64,000 nt of DNA, taken from assembly GCA_948144175.1 (NCBI GenBank), contig CANXME010000553.1, forward strand, positions 1,397,683 to 1,461,682, given 5' to 3'. The notes under the pieces were generated by a model. It was not told the DNA's origin and did not search any database. It was given only the letters and a program-made list of their open reading frames with translations. Source of the DNA: Closterium sp. NIES-65. Lineage: Eukaryota > Streptophyta > Zygnematophyceae > Desmidiales > Closteriaceae. Made by a program: the position numbers and the translations under genes. Below, piece by piece: positions 1 to 10,197 of the stretch (within the stretch, counting starts at the first letter, position 1; each line of letters opens with the position of its first letter).

Positions 1-268
1 TAGTTGCCGACCATAGATGTTAGTCTCGAGACTGCCATTGGTTCGGCCGTTGTTGATCAGCCAAACCTGTGCACACATGGTTTCTGGACTCTTAGCGTAT
101 CGGTCTGTAGGTGCTCGAAATGCTAAAAAACATTGACAGCTCAAGATGTGTAATCGTCAACTCAATTGGTTTGTGTTTTTGAACGAAATAAACAGTGACG
201 AATCCACAACCCTGGGCTGTAATGTGAGAATAGTAGGCACAAGTAGGAGCCATAGCTAGGTAAGCCCT
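1..268. other. No feature seen
   Basis: AT-balanced sequence left of the first LTR-like block. I see no convincing reading frame, RNA gene or repeat here. It may be host DNA or the end of another decayed element. Confidence 0.4.
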
Positions 269-401
269 TGCTAGGCAAGAGAAAGTTTAGGCAAAGAAGA
301 AGGATTTCACTAGCAGCAATGAGGAAACATATAGCAAACCCTAGATGGGTTGTACCCGCTATAGAGCACCCCACTACAGGCTAGATTATAACATTCCGAC
401 A
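269..401 (-). repeat. LTR-like block, 3' LTR of a minus-strand copia
   Basis: The block ends in ..CCGACA and is followed at once by CACCCCCATAGCC, the complement of the polypurine tract that precedes the 3' LTR in the sister elements. Its inner part (aaaccctag..gggttgtaccc..accccactac) matches the family LTR. The left border at TGCTAGGC is a guess from LTR length. It differs clearly from the LTR at 7866-7997, so the two are not an original pair. Confidence 0.5.
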
Positions 402-1035
402 CACCCCCATAGCCAAAGTGGGGTGTAATCAGCACAATGAGCAGGTATAGCAGGAGTTCACAATAGTAAGCAAAGCTAGAGTTAATCACAGTGGGCAAGT
501 GAGGAGGAGGAGGAACTGTGAAGGGAGAGAAGATGCGAGGCAACGACTGAAGCTGCAGAGGCACGGGCACAGGAGCGGGTGACTCAGTGGCTACCGAAGC
601 AAGGGCGACGGACTACTGGAGTGACTGGCTCCGCGGCTATAGACGAGCGGCAGGAGCAACGGACCCACTAGCGACTGGTGCAACAAACTTACTGGCTACC
701 GAAGCAAGGGCGACGGACTACAGGCGCTACAGGCGACACGACAGCTACGTTCACACAACCTCCTCCAACTGCCCCACACCCTCGACACAAAACCCCTGTT
801 GAACCCTAGCTCCACTCCCACGGCACCCCCCTTAAACCCTAAACCCTAGGCTCCCACACACCCACCCCCCTCAGCGGCAGCTGCAGCAGTGGGAGACGAG
901 GTAGGAGGAGGAGCAAGGGGAGGAACTCACAACCGCCACCCCCACACCCGCCACCCCCAAACCCTAACGCAGGTAGGAGCGCGGGAAGCAGTAGGGGTGG
1001 GTCACGGAGGGAAAGGGAGGCAGCGGGGGGTCTCA
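402..1035 (-). other. 3' untranslated segment of a copia element
   Basis: This lies between the polypurine tract at about 402-425 and the GC-rich repeat. It differs from the roughly 200-bp AT-rich 3' UTR seen in E2, E3 and D. A 28-bp direct repeat occurs at 588-615 and 693-720, and a short CCCTAAA-like run at about 832-850. No supported gene. Confidence 0.35.
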
Positions 1036-1460
1036 AGGGCGCCACGAAAAAGTAGGGCGCGGGCCCCCCGAGGGCGCCACAGCGGGTGACGGGAGGGGGG
1101 CCGCGCACGGGCCCACGAGGGCGGCTCGACGGGCAACGGAAGGGGCCGCGCGCGGGCCCCCAAGGCGCCGCAACGAGGCGACGGTTGGGGCCGGCGTGTG
1201 GGCCCCCAGGGCGCCGCGACGAGGCGACGGGAGGGGCCGGCTCGCGGGCCTCCAGGGCGCCGCGACAAGGCGACGGGAGGGGCCGGCGCGCGGGCCCCCA
1301 AAGCGCCGCGACGAGGCGATGAGAGGGGCCTGCGCGCGGGCCCCTAAGGCGCCGCGACGAAGGGACGGGAGGGGCCGACGCGCGGGCCCCTAGGGCGTCG
1401 CGACGAGGCGACGGGAGGAGGGCGACGCGCGGGCCCCCAGGGCGCCACACGAAGCAAGAA
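1036..1460. repeat. GC-rich minisatellite
   Basis: Imperfect tandem units of about 40 bp built from GCGGGCCCCCAGGGCGCC and GACGAGGCGACGGGAGGGGC. All six frames are open over long stretches, so the Arg/Pro-rich frames are not evidence of a gene. Elsewhere in this family such arrays sit in the 5' leader. Here one abuts the 3' end of RNase H and replaces the last roughly 20 residues, which suggests a recombination junction near 1460-1470. Confidence 0.7.
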
Positions 1461-4400
1461 ACCGCCGCGCGCCACATCAGCAGTGTTGGCCTCAGAGGCC
1501 ACGTAACGCAGGCGAAGCTGACCACGCTGCTGCAGCTTTCGAGCAAGGAAGTAACGCAGAGCAATGTGCTTCGTTCTGTGCTCCAGTCTGTGCTCCTCAC
1601 ACAAGGCAATGGCTGCCTTGTTGTCGACGTACAGCACTGGAGGAGAACGAGGCTGCTCTCCAAGGTCGGTCAGCAAGTAGGTGAGCCAGCGTAGCTCCTG
1701 GGCCGCCATGGCTGTGGCGTAGATCTCAGCCTCACAACTGGAGCTGAGAACAGAAGAAGAGCGAGTAGAACGCCAAGAAACAGAACCAGAGCCAAGACTG
1801 AAGGAGTAACCCTGAGACGACCGCTGAGTAGCCTGGTCGTCTGCCCAAGAAGCGTCTGAGTGCCCAGTGAGAACAACTGGGACTCGCCCTCCAAGCACTA
1901 GCCCCATGCCCGACGTACTGCACAAGTAGCGCAACACCCTCTTAGCTGCATCCATGTGCTCCTTCCGGTGACGGCCGGGAGCGACATAGCGTGCAAGAAT
2001 GCTGAGAGGGTATGCAAGGTCTCTTCGAGTGCAGGTCATCAGGTACATGAGGCAACCCACAAGCTCTGGATACGGGCCACTCGGCTCTACAGACTCATCC
2101 GAAGGCAGAGCTGAGAGCGAGTGACCGGTAGGCAGAGGAGTGGCCTGAGGCGAGGAGTACGTGAAGCGGAAGCGCTGAAGGACCTGCTGCACCATGTGTG
2201 ACTAAGTCAAGGTGATGGTGCGGCGTGCTCTGTCCCGGGTGATCCGAAAGCCAAGATAGCTTGTTAGTTCACCCAGGTCTGTGCACGTGTGTCTCTTCTG
2301 CAGCTCCGACTTCACGTGGGCGAGTGCCACAGTGTCAGCAGTAGCAAAGACCAAGTCGTCGACGTACACAAGGACGTAGAACGGCGGCAGTGAGGTGTCG
2401 GTGCGTAGAAACAGCAACGGGTCAGCAGTAGAAGGCGCGAACCCAAGAGCCGCAAGCGTAGTCCTCAGTGTGTCGTGCCACTCACGGGGCGCCTGGCGGA
2501 GACCGTAGACTGGCCGTCGGAGGCTCCACTGGGTACCAGGAGGGAACGACCCAGTGAAGCCAAGTGGACGGCGCAGCCAGATCTCCTCGTGCAGGCTGCC
2601 CTGCAGGAAAGCAGTGCTGAAGTCAAGCGAGTGGAGCTCGTAGTCACGCTGAGCGGCGACGTGCAGCAGAACCCGAAGAGTGGTCATCTTCGGGGTCGGG
2701 GAGAAGGTCTGGAAGAAGTCAACTCCCTCTCGCTGACTGAAGCCTCGTGCAACGTAACGCGCCTTGAAGACAGGCGGAGAGCCCGGCGGCCGCTTCACCC
2801 TGAAAATCCACATGCCACTGACGATGTTCGCCCCAGGTGGGGGAACCTCGTCGACGTAGGTGCCCGTGGACTTCCAGGAAGCCATCTCTGTGTCCATGGC
2901 TGACTGCCACTGAGAGGAGTAGGGACCGGCCATCGCCTCTGCGTAAGAGCGTGGGGTCGGGATGTCTGGTGCATCCGGGTCTCCCTCAGGGGCAACAATC
3001 ATGGACACGAGATGGGGCAAAGCGGCAGCAAAGCACTCAAACTCCTCCTACCTGTCCTCAAGGACGTCAGTGCCAAGAGCACACTCACCCCCGACGGACG
3101 GAGGACAGATAGACTCAGACTCAGCAACTAGGCTAGTAGCGTAGTCTAGACGACAGCGAGCAGCAAAGTCGACAAGCTCAGCAACTAAGGCAGACGCAAC
3201 AGCAGACTCAAAGGAAGGGTCAGTGACAAGAGTAGCCAGGAGACGCGTGACAGTAGGACTAGTAGCACGAAGAGAGTCTGACCCAGGGTCAGTAAGAGCA
3301 GGAAGAGAGGAAGCAGGAGGAGACGGCAGTGGGACACGCTGTGGAGCAGTGGACGGACGAAGCGCCATCCGGTGAGTGCCTGGGTCAGCAGGAAGACGCT
3401 GACGCTGGACTCGACTACTAGAGAGAGCAGTGCGGACAGGCGACTCAGGACGAGACTCAGGCGACGCAGGACGAGACGCAGGCTCACGCCGCTCAGTAAG
3501 ACCTCCAGTCAGACCAGTGTAAGGAGCAGGACCAGGGAGAGAGGAGGCAGACGGTAACGCCGACTGCAGCTGGACAGGCGGAGGACACGCTAAGGAGGGA
3601 GGAGGAAAAGGAGGAGGAAGCTGACCAAGAACCTGCTGAAGGAGCGGAACAAAGTACGGCCGAGACCGAGCAGCGACACCAGAGCCAGCAGGGATACTCG
3701 CACCATGGTCCGCAGCACCAGCAGCAGCTCCAGCGCCCACGTCCTCAGCACCAGCGGCAGCTCCAACGCCCGGGTCCTCAGCACCAGCGGCAGCTCCAAC
3801 GCCTGGGTCCTCAGCACCAGCAGCAGCTCCAACTCCCGGGTCCTCAGCACCAGCAGCGGCTCCAACGCCCGGGTCCTCAGCACCAGCAGCAGCTCCAACG
3901 CCCGGGTCCTCAGCACCAGCACCAGCTCCAACGCCCGGGTCCTCAGCACCAGCAGCAGCTCCCTGAGGGTCTCGAGCTGAGGGTAATTTAACAGGCTCAA
4001 CCGGGTCTACCTGAGACACACCTGAGAGAGCGGCACCCTGAGGGGGGAGGGGGTCTGCAACAGCAACACCTGGCGCGAGGAAGAGAGGCGGGGGGGGGAG
4101 CGGGGCAGTGCGGTAGGGGAAGAGGTGGTAGTAGGGGACGGACTCGTCAAAAGTGACGTCCTGGGAGGGCAAGACTCGGCGCGAGGTGGCGTGGTAAAAC
4201 TGCCAACCAGACGCGTCCGGGACAAAGCCGAGGAAGACGCAGGGAACAGCACGGGAGGAGAGCTTGTCCGCAGACGAATCGCGGACAAAAGCTCGAGACC
4301 CCCAGACCTGGAAACGTGACGCATCGCCAACCTCCCCCGTCCACAGCAGCGTGGGCGAGGTCTCCGGCAAGGAGACACGGGGCCAGAGGTTGAGCTGATG

Positions 4401-5657
4401 CGCAGCGTACCGGACCGCAAACGGCCACAGAAAGTGGGGGGCAGCCGCATGGATCAAGGAGGTACGGGCGACCTCCATGACCAGGCCAATGCGGCGCTCC
4501 GCAACCCCATTCTGCTGTGGAGAAGCCGGAAGCGTGAACGACTGCTCAATGCCGTGCTCAGCACAGTAGGCTGCCAAGAGGTCGGAGGAGAACTCACCAC
4601 CTCTGTCAGAGTGCAAGCGCAGGACAGGAAAGTACGAGTGAAAACGCTCGCTGCGCTAGAGACGGGCTCTGCGGATCCAAGGGATCAAGACATCAGGGAC
4701 CTCACCCTTGGTGCGCAAGGGGAAGACCGAGGTGTAGCGCGAGTAGTCGTCAACAACTATCAGGAAGTACCTCTCCTGACCCTGACCACGGACGCGGGCT
4801 GGGCCCCACACGTCCATGTGGAGTGTCTGCAAGGGAGCAGTCGTCGGGGGGAACGAGGAGGAGTGAGGAGCGGCGCGCTGCCGTCCCTCGACACAGGGGA
4901 GACAGGTAGGAGGAGGCGAGGGTGGGAGGGCAGGAAGGACCCTGGGCAGGCCAGAGACAAGGTACCGGGAGTGCATGGCACGAAGCCGCTGCACAGACGG
5001 GTGGCCAAGGCGGTGGTGCCAGAGGACAGTCTCGTGTGCCAAAGAGCGACACGAGCAGGGGGCGGACAACTGACCTGACGCGGACGCGGACGCAGTCGCA
5101 GCAACCTGAGGGGACTCAGTAGTCACTGTGTACAGGTCCGACCCCGGATGCCGAGTGAAGGTAGCCAAGTGACGGCCCGTACGAGCACACGTGCAGTGTG
5201 TCACGCGCTCGTAGGCAGGGGTGAACTGGTGAACACCCCCGTCCTGGAGTGCACATCCTGCCACCAAGTTCGTAGAGAACGAGGGGAGGTGGAGACCTGA
5301 CAGTGTGCCCGACGGGACCGCAGGGCAGGTAAGGACAGTGGAAGAGGTCGCAATGACCGGACCCCCAGAGGGGTCAGCAAGGGAGAGAGCAATTGGCCGA
5401 GCAAGCGGCTCAAGGGCAGTGCGGTCACGAAAGAAGCAGCGAGAAGCACCTGAGTCCAGTGTGAAGGTGTGCAGTGCGGCAGTCGACGCAGTACCAAGGG
5501 GGGGAGACACACGAGCACCTAGAGCAGCAGCCTCACCAGCACCTGGGGTAGCCGACACGCGAGTACCTGGAGCGGCAGACGCACTGGCCCTAATGCCCGG
5601 GTCGGGCGGCACACACAAGTACTCAGCACCCTCTCCACTAGCAGACATCACATACAT
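1461..5657 (-). pseudogene. pol: E1 pol: protease, integrase, RT, RNase H (three TAG stops)
   Basis: Protease active site LDSGAS lies in the first 60 residues. The integrase zinc-binding motif (HHRLGHPS..CLPCVEG) follows, then the DDE core (HMDVWGP, HSDRGGEF, NGVAERR). A repeat-rich linker precedes RT (YVDDLVFATA) and RNase H (DASWADD, SSCEAEIYA, HIALRYF). TAG codons at 4656-4658, 3048-3050 and 2202-2204 each replace a Gln that the sisters encode. The C-terminus runs into the minisatellite after ANTADV, so the usual FTKALAP tail is lost. It cannot make a full polyprotein. Confidence 0.85.
3700..3975 (-). repeat. 30-bp coding repeat in the E1 integrase-RT linker
   Basis: Tandem 30-bp units encode AEDPGVGAAAG-type decapeptides, about seven copies with small changes. 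They lie between the integrase C-terminus and RT. Sister elements carry a different Gly/Glu/Pro repeat at the same place. Confidence 0.8.
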
Positions 5658-6953
5658 GGCAGATAGAATAGCATCAAAGTCTAGAGCATAGATATCAATC
5701 CCCTTCTTCAGGAGATCAAGACAGCAGGGCAGCTCAGTGGCCTGAGGGAACTGAACACGCCAAGCGTCGTCGAGACGAGAGAAGCAGCGCTGTGTGGCGT
5801 GCGGTCGTCCACACTGCTGACCAGTGCGGTCACCAGTGCGAATGACTTACGAGCAGCTAAGACCACCCCCACCCCCGTGCTGAGATTACCACTCACGGAC
5901 CTCCTGGGGCGAGGGAGTGTGCTGCTGGCCCTGGCCACCGCCAGTGCCTCCACGGCCACCACCACCGCTGCCACCTCCTCGACCACCCCAACCCCTGCCG
6001 CCGCCTCGTCCACCGCCACCCCAACCGCCGCCTCCACTCCTGCCACCTCCCCCGCCGCTGCCGCCACCACCCCCACCGCTACCACTCGCCCCTCCAGCCG
6101 AGCCACCACCCCCACTGCCTCCACCGCCCCCACCGCCGCCTCCCCCGCCGTCACCGCCACCACCCTTGCCCCCTTTTCCCTTGCCGCTGCGGCGTCCGCT
6201 CGAGGCAGACGCAGCGCCGACCTTCTCAGTACCAAGAAGGTCGACAGCAGCAGCAGAGGCGACAGAGGGAAGAAGGGGGGAAGGAGAACACCCCACAAAG
6301 AACGGGGTACGGGGGTCGCCACGAGAGGCACCTACAGCGACTATGCTAGTCTCAGCTGCAAGTAGCTCCTTCTCGAGGAGGGCAATGGTGAGCTCAGTGG
6401 GGCAACGAGCTAGGAAGTGGTCCCTGACAGCACGCAGTGTGTCAGGGAGGCGGGTGACTAGGTGGTAGAGAGTGAGCCAGAGTGGAGGGGGGTGCGTGGC
6501 AAGGAACTCAGCAGGCATGGCGGCACGGAAGCGGGCCTCACTATTACGGAGGTGCGTGATGAGGTCAGCGACTGTGTGAAAGGAGGCCAGGTCGGGAAAC
6601 AGGTAGGGGAGGGAGAGACGGCCTAGTGCGGCAGAGGCAGGTGAGGAGTAGCGAGCAACTACAGCTGTGTACAGTGCCTGTGCAGTCTTGTGCTAACCAA
6701 AGTGCTCGCGTTCGTCTATCGGCAGGGAGTTGCGAATGGCGAAGCGAGCGTGGGCATCACGAGTCTGCCACTGTGAGCGAGCAGTGCTGTCAGCAGTAGC
6801 AGCAGGGGCAGTGACATGGCCTAGGGCGTGATCGTACAGTGAGATGTCATCCTTGGCTGTGAGCTGTAGGTAGAGGTGCAGGTCATCGAGCCAGGTGTCA
6901 AACTTCACAGGGCGGCCCTCAGCATCGAACACGAGAACCTGTGGGCTAGCCAT
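5658..6953 (-). pseudogene. gag: E1 gag (two in-frame stops)
   Basis: Capsid-like polyprotein of the retrotransposon. The start is MASPQVLVFDAEGR, shared with the sister gags, followed by a UBN2-like region and a Gly-rich tract at about 6000-6190. After that comes a degenerate finger region (QQCGRPHATQRC) near 5800. TAG at 6693-6695 stands where sisters have the Gln of HFSQYK, and a TAA at 5886-5888 follows REW. No frameshift was found between these stops, so decay is by point mutation. Confidence 0.75.
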
Positions 6954-7851
6954 AGGAACAGTAGGAATAGCAGCAGTAGCAGTAGGAGAAGCAGGTAGGA
7001 CGAACCAGGTAGGGCAGGGCGGCGCGGCTCGGTTCAGGTCGGGTCGCGGCTCGGCTGGGTGGCGCGGCTCGGTTCAGGGCACGCGGCTCGGCTCGGGGCG
7101 CGCGGCTCGGGTCGCGCGGCTCGGGTCACGGCGGGGACGGGCCGCCCGCTCTCCCTCGTGTGCTGCGGCGGGAACGGGCCGCCCGTGGCCTCTAGGTGGT
7201 GGGCACGGGTCGGCGAGGTCGGCACGGGGCCGGTTGGGGCCCTAGAGGGGCGAGCGCGGGGCCGATCGGGGCCTGAGCGGGGCTAGCGCGGGGCCAAACG
7301 GGGCCTTGACGGGGCTAGCAAGGGGCTGACGGGGCCTGAACGGGGCTAGCGCGGGGCCGACGGGGCCTGAAACGGGGCTAGCGCGGGGCCGACGGGGCCT
7401 GAAACGGGGCTAGCGCGGGCCGACGGGGCCTGAAACGAGGCCAACGGGGCATGAAACGGGGCTAGCGCGGGCCGACGGGGCCTGAGAGGGGCTAGCGCGG
7501 GGCCGACGGGGCCTGAAACGGGGCCGACGGGGCCTGAAACGGGGCTAGCGCGGGCCAACGGGGCCTGAGAGGGGCTAGCGCGGGGCCGACGGGGCCTGAA
7601 ACGGGGCCGACGGGGCCTGAACGGGGCTAGCGCGGGGCCTGAACAGGGCCTTAAAGGGGCCGACGGGGCCTGAACGGGGCCGCTAGGGAGAGCGGGCGTG
7701 GGGCCGATGGGGCCTGAACGGGGCTAGCGCGGGGCCGTCAAGAGGGGCCTCTAGGGGCGTGACACGCCGAGGCGCCCTAGGGCACAGGTAGGTAGGTAGG
7801 TAGGTAGTTACGTAGTGGTGGGCCCTTAGAAAATTTCGGTCCTAGGAAGGA
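6954..7851 (-). repeat. E1 5' leader with GC-rich minisatellite
   Basis: Untranslated leader between the primer binding site and gag. From about 7240 to 7760 it consists of roughly 30-bp units such as GCTAGCGCGGGGCCGACGG and GCCTGAAACGGG. The unit differs from those in the leaders of E2, E3 and C. TAGG repeats occur at about 7785-7806. Confidence 0.75.
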
Positions 7852-7865
7852 CCTGCTCTATACCA
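7852..7865 (-). promoter_or_regulatory. Primer binding site of E1
   Basis: On the minus strand this reads TGGTATAGAGCAGG and touches the 5' LTR. It is the initiator-Met tRNA site TGGTATCAGAGC with the C missing, the same variant as in E2. Confidence 0.8.
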
Positions 7866-7997
7866 TGTTGGAATCACTGAACAAGAATGAATGAACTAGC
7901 AGTGAAATGAGTACAAGTACCTAACCCTAGAATTGTGTACCCCCTATAGGCTAACCCATTGTAGCCTAAACTAACACAACATATATAATGTTTGACA
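7866..7997 (-). repeat. E1 5' LTR (132 bp)
   Basis: On the minus strand it begins TGTCAAACATT and ends in CA next to the primer binding site. It abuts coding sequence of the SANT-like gene at 7998. Confidence 0.85.
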
Positions 7998-9345
7998 ATG
8001 CACGCCAACGTCGCCTCCAGCGGTGTGTGGCGCACGTCTATCGGGAGGTTGTGCAGTCTCCCCGCGTGGCGGAGGTAATGTGACGACGCTATTCGCTCCG
8101 CGTTGCACATGTTGAGGCGCTGATACAGTCATGCGCTCGTGGGCAATGCGCAAATCCTGCGCCATCCACTCACGGACGAGACCCTCCATGCGCGCCATAG
8201 CGTCCCCGTGACAGTCTTTGATGGTCGCGCATACAAGCTGGGCAGCTTGCATTGTGGCCGTCTCATGTACCCGTGCGCGCTTAGGTGTAGCAGTGGTTTG
8301 CGGCGGTGGCGCTGAAACAGGGGCGGTAAGAAGCACACTTAGTATGACCAGCAGATACAAAGCTCTTTGAGGATACCCTTCCATGGTGCATGTATACCCA
8401 CAGTTCGTTGTCGCATGTATACCAAAAAGGGTACGAAACTGACCGGTTCACATCAACATAAACAACTAGGATCCCACCTGTAAAGGTCGGTGTCGACGTC
8501 ACTGGCTGGGAGGAGCTTGGAACGTTCTCTGCGTTGGCGTTCGTGGCGGTGCCGCCGTCCACTGCATGCGGGGCTGATGCAGCGGTGTCCATGTTGTATA
8601 GCTCCAGGTATGGCCACCATGGCGGTTTCTCCACATATCCGGTGCCCTCACCGTCATCTGCTTGTTTATACTCGTCCCACGCGGCCATCAACTTGCGCCA
8701 CTGCTGCCACATCGCGTTGACATTCCTGCACCAATCCGGGTTCGACTCCTTGATGTGAGTGTGAAGGCTGACCCAGTATTGTGCCCCCTGCTTGCCCTTG
8801 GGCGTCTCGAGTTTGTCTTTGGTAAACCACCGCGCCGCGGCGAAGACAGTGCTTTCCTTGTCCGTCCACATGCCCCTCTCGACTGAGGCAGTCGACCGCT
8901 TCTTCCAGGGCTCATGACGAGGCATTTGTGCAACCGCCTTGCCTTTGCCTTTGTCAACCGCTACGCCACGTGCGGGGATCCGTTTCGGCGGCGGCGTCAC
9001 AGGATGCGCTTTCTCCTCCGCGTCGTCGTCGCCTTCATCGTCTGATGGAGACATCCCACGATCTTCCTGCTCGTCATCCTTGTCGTCGGTGCCTTCGGCC
9101 ACGCCTTCGTAATCGTCGTCGTCGTCTTCGACAACTGCTTTCTCCGCCATGGGCCGGACTATTGCGGCAGATCTTGTAGGCTGACGGCGCACGCGTGACG
9201 GACCCGCGCTGGGTGACGGTGCACTAGAACCCTGCCCGTCATGCGCGGGCGCCGTGGATAAGGCGGTCAGACGACGGCCGTTAGCTAACTGCTGGTTTAT
9301 CCAGCGGTCAAACTTAGTGAACGTATATGACATCAAAGAATGCAT
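7998..9345 (-). CDS. SANT/trihelix-like protein gene, 3' end cut by E1
   Basis: Two-exon model on the minus strand. Exon 1 runs from ATG at 9345 (TAG directly upstream in frame) to about 8484, donor ACAG|GTGGGA. Exon 2 starts at about 8331 after a pyrimidine tract ending TTTCAG; the join keeps the frame. The protein has an acidic Asp/Glu stretch (residues about 72-115). A Myb/SANT- or trihelix-like domain (about 155-250) carries WTDKES, QYWVSLH, MWQQWRKL and PPWWPYL. Exon 2 adds a basic KRARVHE segment and a helical region. Coding is interrupted at 7998 by the E1 LTR. DNA binding is inferred from the fold. It could be a transposon accessory gene rather than a host regulator. Confidence 0.6.
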
Positions 9346-10197
9346 CTAATATCAAACACAAGATGAATAGTTCTAGCTAGCCATGTCCTCTGAGTGGTAC
9401 AGTCCACTTGTCTAAGTGCCTAATAGGCACTAGTACTGCTTCTTTGACGGTCGCACACATTTACTATCACCTATGACAGTTTAGTCTGGGTGATAAACTG
9501 CATGGGCTGCTGTTGTAGTTGGTTGCATAGGTACCCAGCATATCATCCTCATACTGTATGCATGCACCACGTGCTGCGATCAAGAGAAGAGCGTAACCAG
9601 GATCAAGCCGGGTAAATTCGCACACCTCTAATCTGGTTATGGTGGCCCCAATTCCTCAATATCAGGTTGAATGTAAATGCCTCTGAGGAATGAAAACAAG
9701 CAAGTACAATGCCCTAAAAAAGCGCACAAGGGTATACGAATCGTCCTAGCTAGCCAAGTACTCTAATGTTCACATTCCCTTATTCAAATACATTCTCAAC
9801 CGTGCGGCGCATACAGTTACGCTTAGCTGCAGCTGGGTGTGCACTGTAATCTTCATTTCTTGCAATAAGTAACACTGCTGTAATTGGTTGCATAAGTGCC
9901 ATGCATTTTATCTCCGTATCCAGTATTGTGCCATGCGATTTTTGCCAAACCAATGGTTTCGAGCAACATGTAACCTGTTGCCCGTCTATCCCACGATGCA
10001 GTTCACGTATTGTCGACGCAAGTACGTGGTCTAATAGTCAAAGTTCTTGAGAGATAGTAGTTACGTTGGGTGTTCTACATATAGTACCGCACAAAGGCTT
10101 AGTGCTATTGAAGTTTAGTGTTTATCCTATGCTACAGTCTGTAGCCTGCGTCTAGCTTACAACAGTGCTATAAATAAAATCTACCCAAGCAGGTAAG
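9346..10197. other. Intergenic, no gene seen
   Basis: About 850 bp of AT-richer DNA between the SANT-like gene and the 3' end of Ulp1 copy 1, all on the same minus strand. It probably holds the 3' UTR of one and the promoter of the other. I could not place a TATA box or poly(A) signal with confidence. Confidence 0.5.

Larger units (their letters stand above)
1461..7997 (-). mobile_element. Ty1/copia retrotransposon E1 (3' end chimeric)
   Basis: On the minus strand the order is 5' LTR (7997-7866), primer binding site, GC-rich leader, gag, protease, integrase, RT and RNase H. Integrase before RT defines Ty1/copia. The whole gag-pol stays in one frame and is broken only by in-frame stops. The expected 3' LTR is missing; a different LTR lies at 269-401. 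The 5 bp outside the 5' LTR (ATGCA, 7998-8002) have no partner on the left, in line with a recombined end. Confidence 0.85.

Noticed and set aside
832..850. Telomere-type CCCTAAA repeats
   Set aside because: Only about two units, inside a retrotransposon 3' segment.
839..1663. 274-codon Arg/Pro-rich minus frame and overlapping plus frames
   Set aside because: All frames of the GC-rich minisatellite are open; only the RNase H part near 1470-1660 is real.
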